From contig NW_003122440.1 in NCBI RefSeq assembly GCF_000003605.2, positions 1,937 to 65,936 on the forward strand: 64,000 bases of DNA, in the 5' to 3' direction. The stretch is from Saccoglossus kowalevskii (taxonomy: Eukaryota > Hemichordata > Enteropneusta > Harrimaniidae). Shown one piece after another: positions 13,830-27,300 of this stretch (positions within the stretch are counted from its first letter, which is position 1; each line of letters opens with the position of its first letter). A model generated the notes under the pieces. The model was not told where the DNA came from. It saw only the letters and a program-made list of their open reading frames with translations, and made no database searches. The position numbers and the translations under genes are program-made.

Positions 13830-16800
13830 TCTTCTCCATGGTATTAACTGATAACTAAAAATGCAATCAACAAAATAGCTTCACAACATCTTGAACGCAT
13901 ACGCAAGTACTTTAAGACGCAGTACTATTGAGAGACCCATTGAGTGATTTTGCGAAGTGTGTGTTTCGAGCGATCTCCGTGTGAAGCGAGAAATCCTCTT
14001 TAATGAAAATACGATCGTAAACTTACTACGGTAACATGACACTCGTTTTATGGGATATTTTCACTGTGAATTCCTTGCTATATGCATTCAATGTGTTTCA
14101 ACAAATTAATATGAAAATAAAATACCTTTGTTGCCATATCTCACAGTTTTTTTTAATGGAATAACAAATTATAGTTTTCGAGAGACTAAAGAGTGAGGAA
14201 ACTTGTTTAAACATATTACATCGGATGAACACAAATATTACATTACATTATGTTACATATTCCGGATATGTGTCTCAAACAAGCCAATCATCCAAACTAG
14301 CAAAATGCTGTATTGACTAACATCCCATAGTGATTATTCATATTCACAGAATTTATATATCATTGCGTCATGGTAATATATGCGTGTACCGGCAGTTTTA
14401 ATGCATACCACCTGCACAAATGCTATGTATATATTTGTATGCCCAGGACCCCAATATAAAAGCAAAGCATAAGACGAGATGAATAATCGTGGCCAGTTTA
14501 TTCGCAGCAGTAAACAAAATGTTATACATAAAGATATTGTTTGAACACATTTTCAAAAAGGCATACTAGTATATACGGCATGTTTCGATTGATGATTATG
14601 ACCCAACGACGCGCCGGTGAATTCACATGCAACACATTGTCGAAAACAAACTAAAGAACCAAACTGAAACATGCTAACCTACACACTACAACATACTATA
14701 ACAATACATTTGAATGGAATCATTGGACACATCGTTGCCTTTAATTTCCTTACGTTGGAAGATGAACACCTTTGCAATATTTCATTGCCCGCTTTCTCTA
14801 AGTCGGCCAGTCAACTCGTGTTCCTGAAAAATCGCCAGTAATTTCGGCTGGTCACATTTGTAAATAATAGGACAATAGGACACTCACCACATCTCCACAT
14901 ATGCCCCAAACCCCCATACTTATTAACCACGTTTAGATCGTTTGAGGAATACCGACGGCGTAATGGCTGATAGTATCATGTCAACTGGAACGTTATCAAA
15001 AAAAATAAGAAGAAGAGCGTCAAATTCTAACCGTAATAAACCGACGCGCCATGGTTAATAGTAATTGATCCTCATTTTTGTATACAGATGAACAGCATAA
15101 AACGATCCTCAACTGACCGTAATATATTACACGACATGACGCATGCCACATAGGCGCCAAATCGGACAATCGGACAACCTAGACAGTATTGGGTTAGAAA
15201 CAAATTAATATGTATCTGAGCACACGCAGGGAGAACAATATCATCAATATCATTATACTGAATTGATGTGCATTAACATGTACATCTACCTTTATTCAGC
15301 AGTACACCTCTAATTGGCTTACGCCCAGGCAATATGGTAGACTGCATCATATCGACATGTACTGGTATTTGATCCCGTACATGATAGCATAGACACGAAT
15401 TCGTCTGTGATTTGCCTTCTAGTAACTCGTTTTGCATACGGGACAGCAGAGAGAAGAGGAATATTTTAAAAAAGGTGTGGCATATTTATCTGTTTTTTTT
15501 GTTTGTTTAAATATGGCAGCAAAAGCACATCCATAGTCCGACCATGAAGGGATATAGATTACTCATTGTCAGTATATTTGGAATTTTGGCGCTGGGTTAT
15601 CATATTATGTAGGGTTAATCTTTATCTACATATGGCGACGCATACCAACATGAAATCTGGTTTTTCATATCGCTGCTTTGTGGCCATACCACATGCATTC
15701 TCTTTCAGATTATGACGGTATTTCATTGCTCTGTATTAATATCAATCGGCGTTTCTCACAGCGACATAAGTCACCTTGTCCTTGCCAGTTTTAAGAAAAA
15801 CACATTACAGACATGTCAGTGTTATCTGTAAAGACCATCGCGCCATTATTCAAGCAATTATTTTTTACCTGATTAAATTGCTGTTATCTAACTTTTCTGC
15901 CAATGCCATCATTTGAAATCGACGTTCGGCACTCAAGGATAACTCGAGTAACAGAGGTCATTTGACGCAGCAAAGGTGTTAGTGTAAATCAATGTACGTA
16001 TGTGATTGTACTCCATTGTTTTATTGAAAGCAATGCATCATGGGAATGTTACGACACATATAGGGTTTCCTTAAAATAGCGATAGCTTTAGATTTAGGTG
16101 ACATTTCCCCATTTGTTTCTTCTTTTTATATTTCGAGAAGCAATCACATACCCCTGTCATCTTTTACACATTGTCATTCTCTACATATGTCTGGACTACA
16201 AACTAATTTCAACAAAATATGTTAATTAGCCCTTGTGACATGTTCGCTACCGTGAATAGTTAAAAGTTGCTTCTACGTCAAACTCATCATTGGCTGATAG
16301 GTGACTTTACTCCGTACACGATAATCAAGAACAGACAGTTGCACAAAGGATTTTCATTTCTTTTTTTCATTATCAAAAACATTCGGTTTTAACGAATGAA
16401 ATGTGACTCGATATTATGCTTAGTATATACGCAGAATGTTGACAATTCTAATAAACAAATTGTGAATAAGATCATGACTGTCAGAGCAAATAAATTATGC
16501 ATGTAATCTGGCTAGAAACAAACGCATCTGGTGGCACCATCAATGTAATGGCGTGACAACGGCTAAACACTTTCCAGACACTCGTTTCAGTGTTCGTGCA
16601 CACATTATATTCAGACATAGTCAATCCACCAAACTATTTTCGCTTCTTCTTTGGGGAAGCTCCTTTTTTTTCTCCTAGTAAACATTCCTGCCATCTGCAT
16701 CGCCAAATGTTGACTAGGTATGCCCCTCATTTCTCTCGCCTTTAGTGAGCTAAGTTCCATGACATCAAATCCCACGATAACCACCCATATAGCTGGACAA

Positions 16801-19444
16801 TTCTGGTATATGGAAAAGCTGTGTGTCTACATACGCTATATGTACTTTAATCTCCTTGATTTATGGGGATATATGATCTCATTTAAGAGATCATTGACAC
16901 ATCTGATCCAATGAGATGGATAATCTAGATAGATACGAAACTTGTGTATGGATCTATACACTTGGCGTGTTTGTTGAACTGTGTTTGTTGAACTCACCTT
17001 TGACCGATTGTCACCACACCCTAGCCAATGAAATGAATATTTTGGATACATTGGGAAAGATTTACAGGTGCATACAGGCATTTTCCTATTCCTAGAATCA
17101 TTCTGCTTGATAAGAATAAATTTCTCACCGTCAATATGTTTAATGTGGGAAAGATCTGTATAGCTGTGAATGCTTTAGTTATTCCACCCATCTCATGTTT
17201 AAAATAAACGCAGCGTATGTTAATGAAAACATTCCTGAGATCTTTTCTGTAATGCCGAGTGTGGAACGGTGCAGTTTACATGTCATCTCATCGACTGCAT
17301 ACTGGATAGCATAAATTCATGTCACCTTATGTGAAACCTCTTACCTCTCCCATTCAAATTAATCGATCAAAGTTGTTCTCAATCATTTTTTCGCCACACG
17401 AGGTACACTTTACACGCCTGATATGATTTACATTAACGAATTCATCAATTCATCTGTCAATTCCCAATAAAATAGTTGATTATGGTATGGCAATAATACA
17501 CACTCAGAATGAACATTTTCCTATGTAATTGTTTACACGCGACTAGTTAATCCACGAAACATGTACATATATGTATATGTCATATCATTTGTAGTTTATT
17601 CGAAATCGCAAACCCCATTGACCTTGCTGGTTTAAAAATAAAGAGGTATCAATCCACAATAGAGTGATGATCACCATTTCACCGCAAATGATATGTCCAT
17701 GCTGCCGATGTCTATTATTGCTTTATATTCTAAACAATTGCCGCCATCATATTGGTAACACATTGGAACAATACTGGACAAAACACGTATAGAAACATCA
17801 GAGATAGTGCAGATGTACGGCATAATGTGAATTAGATTACTACGTACATACATTGTATATAAAAGCAGGATTGTCAACAGATAAATACATGGTTATATTA
17901 TATTATTATTACTCCGCATCGTCGTTTTATATCGTATTAGGTAGGCAGGAAAGCCAAAACTAGTAAAATCGAACTTATTTTTACTGTATTTACTGAGCTA
18001 AACAAACAAATCATAAAATTTATTTCAAACTCACAGTAGATACAATAATATGTATTCAATGACCAGCAAAACATGATATGGCCATTTCATTGAGGAAAGA
18101 GCCAAGGCATTGATTAAACGATAAAGGTCGGTGACAGAATGTATAATTACATGCTAATGAGGAGATGCACATTAATATTGTAACCTCGTAATGCCCGTGC
18201 GACTAAGCGACCAGCTGTTGTTGCTCACGATTGTATGTAAGGACAGTAGTGACGTATTCACCACGACCACATTTCAGTGACGTCACGTACCTATGTCATA
18301 CTTCACAACCCAACATAGCCTTTACAAATTATAACCGGCAAAGCTATCGGCGCACAGTATTAAAACCACCGTACGCATTAATTTTATTCTGCTGAACACA
18401 CGTCATTTAAAAGCTAACCATTCAGAGTTGTAAACAATGCTATTATACAAACATATCACAAATTCATACTCGATAGCAGCTGTGATGTTGCTCTTGATTG
18501 CGGCTGGCGTTTATGTATGCAAATAGGAAATGTATATATCTAGGTCAGCCCTGTGATTGTAATGCCGTACGTGCATCACATGAAGTCGCACGCATTTTGA
18601 CACAAAATAAATGTGATTTTACATATATTTAATGTAAAGCCCATGTCTGCATTATTCTAATTAGCATACATAAGCCACTTAATATCAAAGAGGTACAATG
18701 TCTTATAATTAAACTTTGTAAATACATAAACAAATAAAAAGAACTGATAGCGTTAGATTATCTAATATATTAAGGTACATAGAAATGAAATGTCTTTTTA
18801 AATTGACGTGTGTTATGCTGCGTGCCAAGACCAGTGCGTGTACGAATGATTTAATGCTTTTATGGGGAATGCCATATGCCATTAGTCATCATTTATGTCA
18901 CTATTATTAGGTGTTGAATCATGTATCAAATACCAACCTAGTATTAGAGCTGAAACGCTGAAAAAGCAACCAAATTGACAATTATCTGTCAACGTGCCCA
19001 GACCTTTCTTTGAATACCGCGCTCATTAACAGCGGTACACCATAATCCTTATGTAATGTATGTAACGTGACTGTACCCTACGACTACTATAGAACATTCA
19101 TGCATGGCATCATGCATATGCAAATCTCATATTAATAAGATGAAAATAATAACAGAAATGCTGCTTTTTAGTGGTTAATTCTGTCGCATCTGGATTGACG
19201 TGTGTACAATTTTAGTATGCAAATGCGTGTAAATGAATCATTAGGATAGGTCGATTGACTGTCATAATTTATGCACGATTACGAATTTCTTTGCTTGGCT
19301 GTTTATAACGAACATCGTCATAGCGTAGCACATTAGTATATTATATATGGATACAGGGTGTATTAAGTGAGAAATGATTACATTTAATTTTCATATTGTA
19401 TTATTCAACGTACAGCTTTACAATTTAGCTTGGTAATAAACTGA
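13830..19444. other. Long non-coding stretch
   Basis: About 5.6 kb with no recognisable gene or repeat family. Small items: a 14-bp unit GTGTTTGTTGAACT present twice in tandem at about 16967-16995, a cAMP-response-element core at 18278-18285, and two octamer motifs ATGCAAAT near 19118 and 19219 in an area rich in homeodomain-type ATTA/TAAT cores. Confidence 0.55.
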
Positions 19445-19505
19445 ATGTCGTCTGCAACGGTTGGATGTCGTCTGCAAGGATTGGAATGTCGTCTGCAACG
19501 GTTGG
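19445..19505. repeat. 20-bp tandem repeat, 3 copies
   Basis: Copies at 19445-19464, 19465-19484 and 19486-19505 share ATGTCGTCTGCAA followed by CGGTTGG or GGATTGG. One extra A separates copies 2 and 3. The array lies inside a minus-strand open frame of 121 codons (19418-19783) that has no recognisable domain and that I do not call a gene. Confidence 0.95.
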
Positions 19506-20819
19506 ATCGCGTGCACGCCATTGTCGCCAACACGGATGTGTTCAAACATTAGGTAGACAGATTTGTTATCAGAATTAGCTGGATTATAATGGTATAACGT
19601 GTTGATGTATTTTGTGCAATAACACAACAAATGACAATAATTATTGTGGTTCTGATATCCAAGTACGACTCTCGTGCTTAGACTCCACATATATATATAT
19701 TCTATATTAAACCAACAGCTTATGATAAATAGGGGAGAGTAAACTAAATGGAACGTGTATCGATTATTAATGTTAACGATCACGCTCGTTATTACATATG
19801 TTCACGCGAGAAGCATAGTTCGAGAAGACTATTAATTATGTGATCTAGGCGTTCGTTTATACGCACTCCGTTAATAATCACACGCGCAAACAATGATGGT
19901 ACCGTCTGTTTACACATGACTTGGCCTAACTTCTCTAAATGTAAATATGTCAAGTGAAAATGCAGCCGTTTTCCTAATTGTCTACCAGGGTCAGAAACGT
20001 TTTATTTCTATTGCAGTACTGCCTCGATTTGTAAAAAGTACCCAGTCTAGTAGGCGCTATTAACGTTCCCAACTGCATGTACACGGCGGTAGATTTGTCT
20101 ATAAAATCTTCGCAGGCGTCAATATTCACACCAGATGTTCCTAAATATGGGCAAATAATTACACCATTATATTAGAGTTGGCTGCGAATTAGAACTTAAC
20201 GTTAAACAGAGTAACCAAATACATCGGACATCGTTTGTCAAGTAGAGATTGTCTTTGACAACAACTTACAATATTACATATTCGTGCAACATTACATTAT
20301 GCAAGATTAAAGCAGAGTCGCATTTGCATAGAAAGATATTTTAAAGGTAATATATTGATATTGACATGATACAGGGATTTATGTCCGACTACGTCGTACA
20401 GCGAAGTCACTGTCCAAGACGCATTAATATACAGTTTTAAAAGTTCTGCTGAACTACGGCATTCGAAATACGCCATCAGTCAAAGTCAATATAATGCGAA
20501 AAATACCGAGTGGACGCCGGTAGGACCGAACAATATAATATATAGAACATTGTAGTAGGTAATCGTAGTCGTTGGTAATTAATCAATATAACCAGCCGTT
20601 TCTAACAATGACCCTTCGTCAGTAGTATAAAGTAGTAAAACGGTTGTAAATAGAACAATAAAACATGCGTATCGCCTAGAATAGAACGTTGCACGTTCAT
20701 CATATGTACCATGTTCCCACTTAAATAGGTCGTATGTTGGTCTTGAAATAAACAAAATAATGTGAACACGTTCGACTCGCCTTAGTCGACGTATTTTCAA
20801 ACCACTTTTGATGGGAAGG
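19506..20819. other. Non-coding stretch
   Basis: No gene recognised. It is AT-rich, with short open frames that lack motifs. Confidence 0.55.
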
Positions 20820-21000
20820 AGGTTTGTTTAGCCCTGACTGAACGCACGAACGCTCTCAATGTGCGTGCACAATGAGCGCGCACCGAACGAGCAGAAGGAG
20901 GAAGTTCCAGTGTGATGAATTCTCGGTACCTCGAATACAAAACGCGAGCGTCTTTGGAAAGTTTTCTCAGTGTCAGTGTCAGTGTGAGTGTGTTTTATCA
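20820..21000 (+). promoter_or_regulatory. CpG-dense patch, possible transcription start
   Basis: Between about 20840 and 20955 I count roughly 14 CpG in about 130 bases, clearly above the neighbourhood. The patch runs into an ATG at 20912 whose frame stays open for 85 codons and includes a (CAGTGT)n tract at 20968-20993. A CAG/GTATCA sequence at about 21000 could be a weak splice donor. The peptide (MMNSRYLEYKTRASLESFLS...) matches nothing I know. A promoter plus first exon is possible; a chance GC-rich patch is equally possible. Confidence 0.2.
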
Positions 21001-22914
21001 GGTATCAATTTGTAAGAGATTGTCCAAAATATGTTCAAATGTCAATCTTAGAATGCTAAATAAAAAAAAAATTATTTTTATGAGCAAAGAGTTCCTGTTT
21101 CAGATTCTCGGCCGAACGAGGGTAGTAAGAATTGTACTTCTAACATTACTGGTATGTTTTGAGGTTTAATATATTGGCCAACCAGTATTCCATACATTTT
21201 GGTGAGTTGATGTGTTCCAGTGACGTGTAAAAATATACAATATAAGTTTGAATAGAGATGACAAATTTAACGTCAAAAAGACGTTGAATACTAAATTTCT
21301 ATAATTTTATTAGGTCAAAATACACAACACACAGCTGCAGAATGACAGGCATGACTCTACTTATAAGATGGCTCATTGCATTTTATATTGCCATTCAGAG
21401 CAAAACATCGTTCACTAGGCGTGGTTTGTACTACAGATCACAAAACGTGTCGACCCCGAATCGAACAGACGTGCTGTATTCGAGCTCCTCTGGTCTGGAA
21501 ATATCCGGCCATGAAAACAATATATGAATGGTACTGGTGAGGAACGTGTTGTGTACGAAAACAAATCAAGCGAGTCGGCAGAGTATTGACCTGGGTCACA
21601 GTATTTAGCAGTACAGTATAGGAAATTTTAGATAAACGCTAATCTGGAAACTCAACCGAAAGAAGTATTATTGTGCATCGGTGTGACAGTTAGGCAGTAA
21701 CCCAGATTTATCGTACCCGGAAATAAAATAATGGCTTTGTTCTGTGATGTTGTTCATCTCTGTTTATAAAAGAACATAAGGGAAACGTTATGTCAGCAGA
21801 TCACAAGCTCGTACCGGTCAGAGAGCAATAATGGTTGTTTGATATTAGCATGCTGGTTGGTAAAAATGTAAAAATATGTCATCACAGTGCGACAGCCTTT
21901 ACACTGACAGGGCAGACAAGGTTTGTTCTAAGGTTAGTTTTTGTCCGTCGTCAGAACGGTTTAATTTTTTGAAGTGAAACCATGGAAATGATTACACAGG
22001 GACTAACGTAATGCTTATTCATTCCATTATGAGCCGTTGTTCAAAGTCGGAACAGAACTTCCTCTTTTACGGGCATCGATTGATCGTGGTTTCCGCTAAC
22101 AACACAAACGCCAGTATTCGAAACGCTCTGTTTTTCAGAGATAAATTGTACTGGCACACGCAATAAAGATAGTGAACCAGTGATAGTCTTTATATTTCAG
22201 CGCCGGAAGACATAACCATGAGCCAGCATTGTTTTGAGGAGGTTTCGTCCAATCAAAATGTTGTTATCAATACGCATAATTTGTCGTCAATTTGTCGCAT
22301 ATTCTGATCTCTGATTTTGATTTTGAAGTTCAGTGGGCATTCACCGAACTATGCATTGTTTTCATTGAATGTTTTATCAAATACTGACACATGACATGAC
22401 AGACTTCATTGAGAAGCACTGCCAACATTTTCTCGTCAGTAAATTACATAGATAGAATAATACTTTTTCTAATTTTGAATACGAAAATATATTCTCGGTT
22501 GAGCCTGATTAAAGAAGCTTTTGTTGTATTTGAGTTGGTTAGCTGATATTGTCAAAAAATCAAATCTGCACAATTATTGGACAGCGTTCTAGTTTGCTGA
22601 GTTTTTGTATACAGCTACTTGAACTTTGTAGGTTAGAGTTGTAGATGTATTACAATATGACAGGAATCCATGGAATGGGAAATATGGACTTTATTCTCAT
22701 GAGTGGTACGATGTTTACTGCAACGATCATATGCTAAAGCCGGTAGCGCGTATGGAAAGACATTTCTGAGACATTTTCCTATTTCGTTCTAAGATTTACA
22801 ACTATCCGTAATATTCAAGACGTCTTTTTTTTTGCTGATACAATCAGCTTGTTGTTAATCTGATTTAATCTGATAAATCTGTTTAGGTGATTTAGGTGAT
22901 CACAGGTGGCATTA
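21001..22914. other. Non-coding stretch
   Basis: No gene recognised. Short open frames only. Confidence 0.5.
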
Positions 22915-22979
22915 ATGTCTGGTGTAGAGAACAGGTTTCGAATGGAGACCATTGTATTATTACTTGGAATGATATATGG
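22915..22979 (+). CDS. Possible signal-peptide mini-exon (hypothetical)
   Basis: An ATG at 22915 (or the internal ATG at 22942) opens a short frame whose end, METIVLLLGMIYG, looks like a signal-peptide core. It is followed at once by a consensus-like splice donor (TATG/GTAAGCAG), giving a phase 1 junction after the first base of codon 22. Signal-peptide exons that end in phase 1 are common in animal secreted and receptor genes. Against it: the peptide is very short, start context is mediocre, and no downstream domain exon was found. Without splicing the frame runs only to a stop near 23061. Inference only; the end coordinate is approximate to one base. Confidence 0.15.
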
Positions 22980-23795
22980 TAAGCAGGATGCTCACACGTT
23001 TTTGTCAAACACCTGTCATCATTTCGTTTATACAATGACAAATTTAATTCTTTTACTGACTTGACTGTACTTGTTTTATTTTTTGTTTATATCAGTTGTT
23101 AGATTGATTGTCTGTGGGTCATTAGTTAGAGCTATTGTATTATTGGACTTGTGAATTTAATGTAATGACTCCGAATAAGCATATAGTTTGTAATTACAAG
23201 TTTACGTGACCAGCATAGTACATTTATGGTTTACAACACCCTTTTATGTGCACGACTGGAACTTAGAAAGATTATTTTCAAATCTATACTAGCGTGAATT
23301 GTCAAATTTCCCCAAGAACTAGAAGGAACTATTGTATCTTTCTTGCATGTCAGAGATGCATCAATGTCATTTTTTTATAATAATACTTATAATAATGATA
23401 TTTATTAAATGATACTTGTTTGTAAATGTCACGACTAAGTACATACATAATTTGTACATGTAAAGCATTACTAGATCGTCATTTGGTCTCGCGTCAAGAC
23501 AATATTGAAGTTGTTAAAAAAACGCAAAGTTAAAATCAAGCAAGGGTGCACTGCGATGTTTGTTAAAACATTGTATTTGTTCATTTCCAAATAGCAAATT
23601 GAAACATTTCCTGGTGGTTATTGAGAATTGAAAATGGGGACTCGCGAGGATTTGAACATGTGCCTTTTTATATTCATTACCGATGAATTTTGATTACTGA
23701 GTATGTCGGTGAGCTATTTAGAAGACGCCGTGGGCAATGTGTAGGGATACGAGTAATTGCTCAAAAGGATCAGGGAAGGGTTGTTGTAAGCCGTA
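22980..23795. other. Non-coding stretch
   Basis: No gene recognised. It would be intronic if the mini-exon just upstream is real. Confidence 0.5.
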
Positions 23796-24335
23796 TTAAT
23801 AATGTAACAGGTCATGGTTGGTAATTAGGAGTAAAAACAAATGACACTGTAACGAGGATTGTGATTGGCGAGAAGTAGTCCTTGTGACGCAGCGAATGTC
23901 CCATGCCGCTATCAATATAGAAGTAATAAATACAGATGTGACGTTTGTCGCGATTGGTTTATACCAGTCACCACGAATGTAATAATTGCCGTGCTGTTTA
24001 TAGATTGACAAGAAATCAATCACAACAATCGACGGTAGTGATCGGTAAACGTCCGGTGTATGTGGTGACGTTTTCGAAATCGAATATAAGCGCACAAGTT
24101 CAATGGAAACATTGGGCGACCAACCCATGTGTGTACTACGTAACGTCGTGTCGACATTTATTGGAAACCTGCGTTTACGTGCGCCGCCAAATAGGTGACC
24201 GTCCCTTTTTGAGTTAACATGTCTAGAATGGGATAATTTTGTTTTGAGAAAAAGCACTGAAACAGAGACTACAATTTCACAATTAGTAGTATATAAATAA
24301 TCTTCCAAAAATGTTCGAAGCGTTGTTCCAGCCAT
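23796..24335 (-). CDS. Unexplained 179-codon open frame (orphan)
   Basis: The longest open frame in the window. It starts with ATG (MAGTTLRTFLEDYLYTT...) and ends at a stop on the minus strand. No domain, catalytic motif, convincing signal peptide or low-complexity repeat is visible; there is one hydrophobic run near residues 132-145 (VTSVFITSILIAAW). With stops at about 6-7% of codons, a run of this length is not expected often by chance in 64 kb. A 90-codon frame is open on the opposite strand over 23945-24217, which suggests locally stop-poor composition instead. It could be a lineage-specific gene, an eroded transposon frame, or chance. I do not recognise it. Confidence 0.2.
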   Translation of the reverse strand: MAGTTLRTFLEDYLYTTNCEIVVSVSVLFLKTKLSHSRHVNSKRDGHLFGGARKRRFPINVDTTLRSTHMGWSPNVSIELVRLYSISKTSPHTPDVYRSLPSIVVIDFLSIYKQHGNYYIRGDWYKPIATNVTSVFITSILIAAWDIRCVTRTTSRQSQSSLQCHLFLLLITNHDLLHY

Positions 24336-27300
24336 GGAAATTGTTAATTATGGCGAGGAATTCTGAGAAGTAACATAATTTCCCGCGAAATTTTCAAAAA
24401 GAAGTATAGCTTTTTTGCAGTTTGACGAGAACTGGTGGCCACCCAATCAAACGACTAAATGAGGTTTTCAGAAGGAACTTTTTGTCTATTTGAGTTGAGC
24501 TACAACTGCTATCTCATTGGGACGGGGCAACTCGGCATAGCTTTTACAAAATACACTTTATGCGAGTTAACAAAATAAAACGTCTAGTGGTCTATGCGAC
24601 ACGCTATGTAAACAGCACCAGTTATTGTGAATTCAGTCTTAACTATCAACAACACAAGAATATAAATATTGTTTTTTCTAACACTGAAGTTGATCTCTCT
24701 CAGCAAATAATATAGTCAATAAACTCATATTCCGTAGAGCATATTCAAAACAGTTACGGAATTACGCTCCACTGCTTCCAGAAAAGTCGAAACATTTATT
24801 GACATATCTCCGCGCAAGCGCAAAGAGGTGGAGTATGATTATTTCGAAATAGTCACACATAAAATACTGAAATGTTATTTAATAAAATAACACAGCTAAC
24901 AATGCAGTAAATTTGCTACAACAATGCGGTATTTTTTCTGATATTAAAAGTAATAGCAGAAATACCATTTAGGGTGTATTTTCCGCTGTGTTTGTACTAC
25001 CGAGAGGCGAAAACGTTATACAAGTATTGGATTGAGATTTGATTTCAGAGTAATGGCGATTTGATACGTGATTCGATAACACATTCATTGGCTCGCCTGC
25101 TTGTATCACAAACAACGTAGAGCCTATTATTTTCCATCGATAACACCGTATAAGGCCATTTCCTCCCGCTTTCTCACCATAATTCATCTGTTCTAGAGTA
25201 ATGTTCTAGCCATGTATCCAGTAAGGTGCGTCTTCATTCACACATTGTCGGGTTTATTTATTTAAATGGTCACCTTGAACTATTTGCCACAGCTGCATAG
25301 ATGTACACTTGTATAGTTAAGAAAAGAATGACTCATTCTCATCTTACAAATTTATTTCGAATGCGCCAGAAATAGAAATCAAGTTTTGTCGACACGTTTC
25401 CAATAGAATCGCTCGATTTTCAATTTGCAGAGTGTGAAACCATCGAAGACGTGACTCGCATTTCGACTTCGCGAACGAGCAGAAATGACGTGGTATCAAT
25501 GGTAAACACAGAACGGCAAAGACTAAAAGAGCACGACCTATGGGAAGAAGCGTTCGGGTAATCATCCTGTAGTCGCCTTGGTGATCGTTTGTTTTGACCG
25601 GAAGCTGTTGATTCAGTGAAGCGTACATCAAGAGATTAATTTTGAGGTCGATTTGAAAAAGATGACGTTAATACGTCACTGAAAGAGGCACATATACTAT
25701 TCACCCTCAGATTATTTTTATTTAGATATCGAATGTATCTTCAAAAGATGAGGCCATGAAAGCTAACCATCATTACCACATTACTGAATCCCGATAATTT
25801 GCACAGCATTAACAGTATGAATATAAAATATAGCTATATAACTATCATATATATCTGGAAAAGATTCTAATCTTACAAAATTGTAAAGCTCATTCTATTT
25901 GTTTGACAAATTGAAAAACAAACATAACCACTTCTATATATCGACAGTCATGGATTTGTTATTTGAGCGAGACGACATCACACATCTAAGAAATACCACA
26001 AGTAGGAAAACCCCTGCATATTGCATGCCTCTCAGACAAACCTAATATAAATAGACAGTAAGATGCTTCTTATCCAAACGCCTTAAGAACTGACTATTAA
26101 TTCCTCTCTTTTCACGTTAAATCCAATACAATGATCCTGCTTCTGTAAGCTGTGTCGGGATTCTGTGATTTCATTGGTACACGATATGTTAAAATAGATG
26201 AGGAGTCCCATGTAGTGCAACGAATTGGCACAAGGTTTGGAACACCGTGACAGCGTTTAACAAAAAGACGGTTAAAATTTAATAACACCAGTAGGTGGGG
26301 GAGGGTACTGTTTGATACGGTACAATGACTTGAAGCATAACAAATGTCGTTCGATAATGTCAATACAATATATAAAGAAGTATTGTTTGGAATCATCAGA
26401 GCAAGTGACAGCAAGTGTATATATATATATATGAATATGTCAATCATTCCCATTCCTAAGAAACTATGTTATCAACAGCTCTCGCTCAAGACACACTTTA
26501 ATTACCTGTGCCATGCACCTAACTGTTATTTATGTACCAGGTACAGCGTCTGATGCGACCCACTGTGATGCGTTTAAATTATATTGAATTATGCAAATGT
26601 GGCAATTGTTATTCTGTTTTGGTTTTTGCCTCTAGAATCCTTAGAACAGTCACACGCTAACAGAATAAAACCATGGTAATGAACAAATTGTAGAACATGT
26701 GAGTGTTTAGGATTGTTTTCAACATTCAAAAAGATGTTTTAGTTGTTTTACATAAAAATTGCTGGAGTTTGAAGTGACCAGAAAATTATAACGTAACTGA
26801 TACTGTTGCTTGAAGTGGCGCCGTCAAGGTTTTCAAGTGCATCCTGGCCGTGTGTCATTATGATGCACAGCTTGAGCTACAGTAAGATCCACCGCCCGTG
26901 GTTTCCTCTCCCCTGGGAAGGCCACAGTAGATGGAGTGTTCATTCTGTAGTCAGTTCGAATGATTCATAGATTTTACACTGGCGACGTCTGAAGACATTG
27001 ATTCCCTCTAATAGACTCGTCCACCTTAAGGTAAGAACTCGGAAATGTGACACCGCGATGTGTTCCTAAGTGCGGACGAAGATATTACGGAAGATTAAAG
27101 CGATCACGACGCTCAAAGAAAGTAGCATCACTGTGTTAGTACTGTAATGGTATCACTGCGTAACCACGGCAATGACGCCTGTGCAGTGTATTAGAAGAAA
27201 ATAACTTAAAATAAACGGAGTATGTAAGTCATTTAAGGAAGTGACAGCCAACAAATTGGTATAATGACAACTAAAAAGGAATAAATAGGCACATGCATAG

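Noticed and set aside
21450-21480. Second tRNA/SINE-like B box on the minus strand (GTTCGATTC)
   Set aside because: No paired stem, no A box and no tRNA-like body, so neither a tRNA nor a SINE head is supported.
23640-23670. tRNA-like B box on the minus strand (GTTCAAATCC)
   Set aside because: The flanking bases cannot form a T-arm stem and no A box lies at the right distance.
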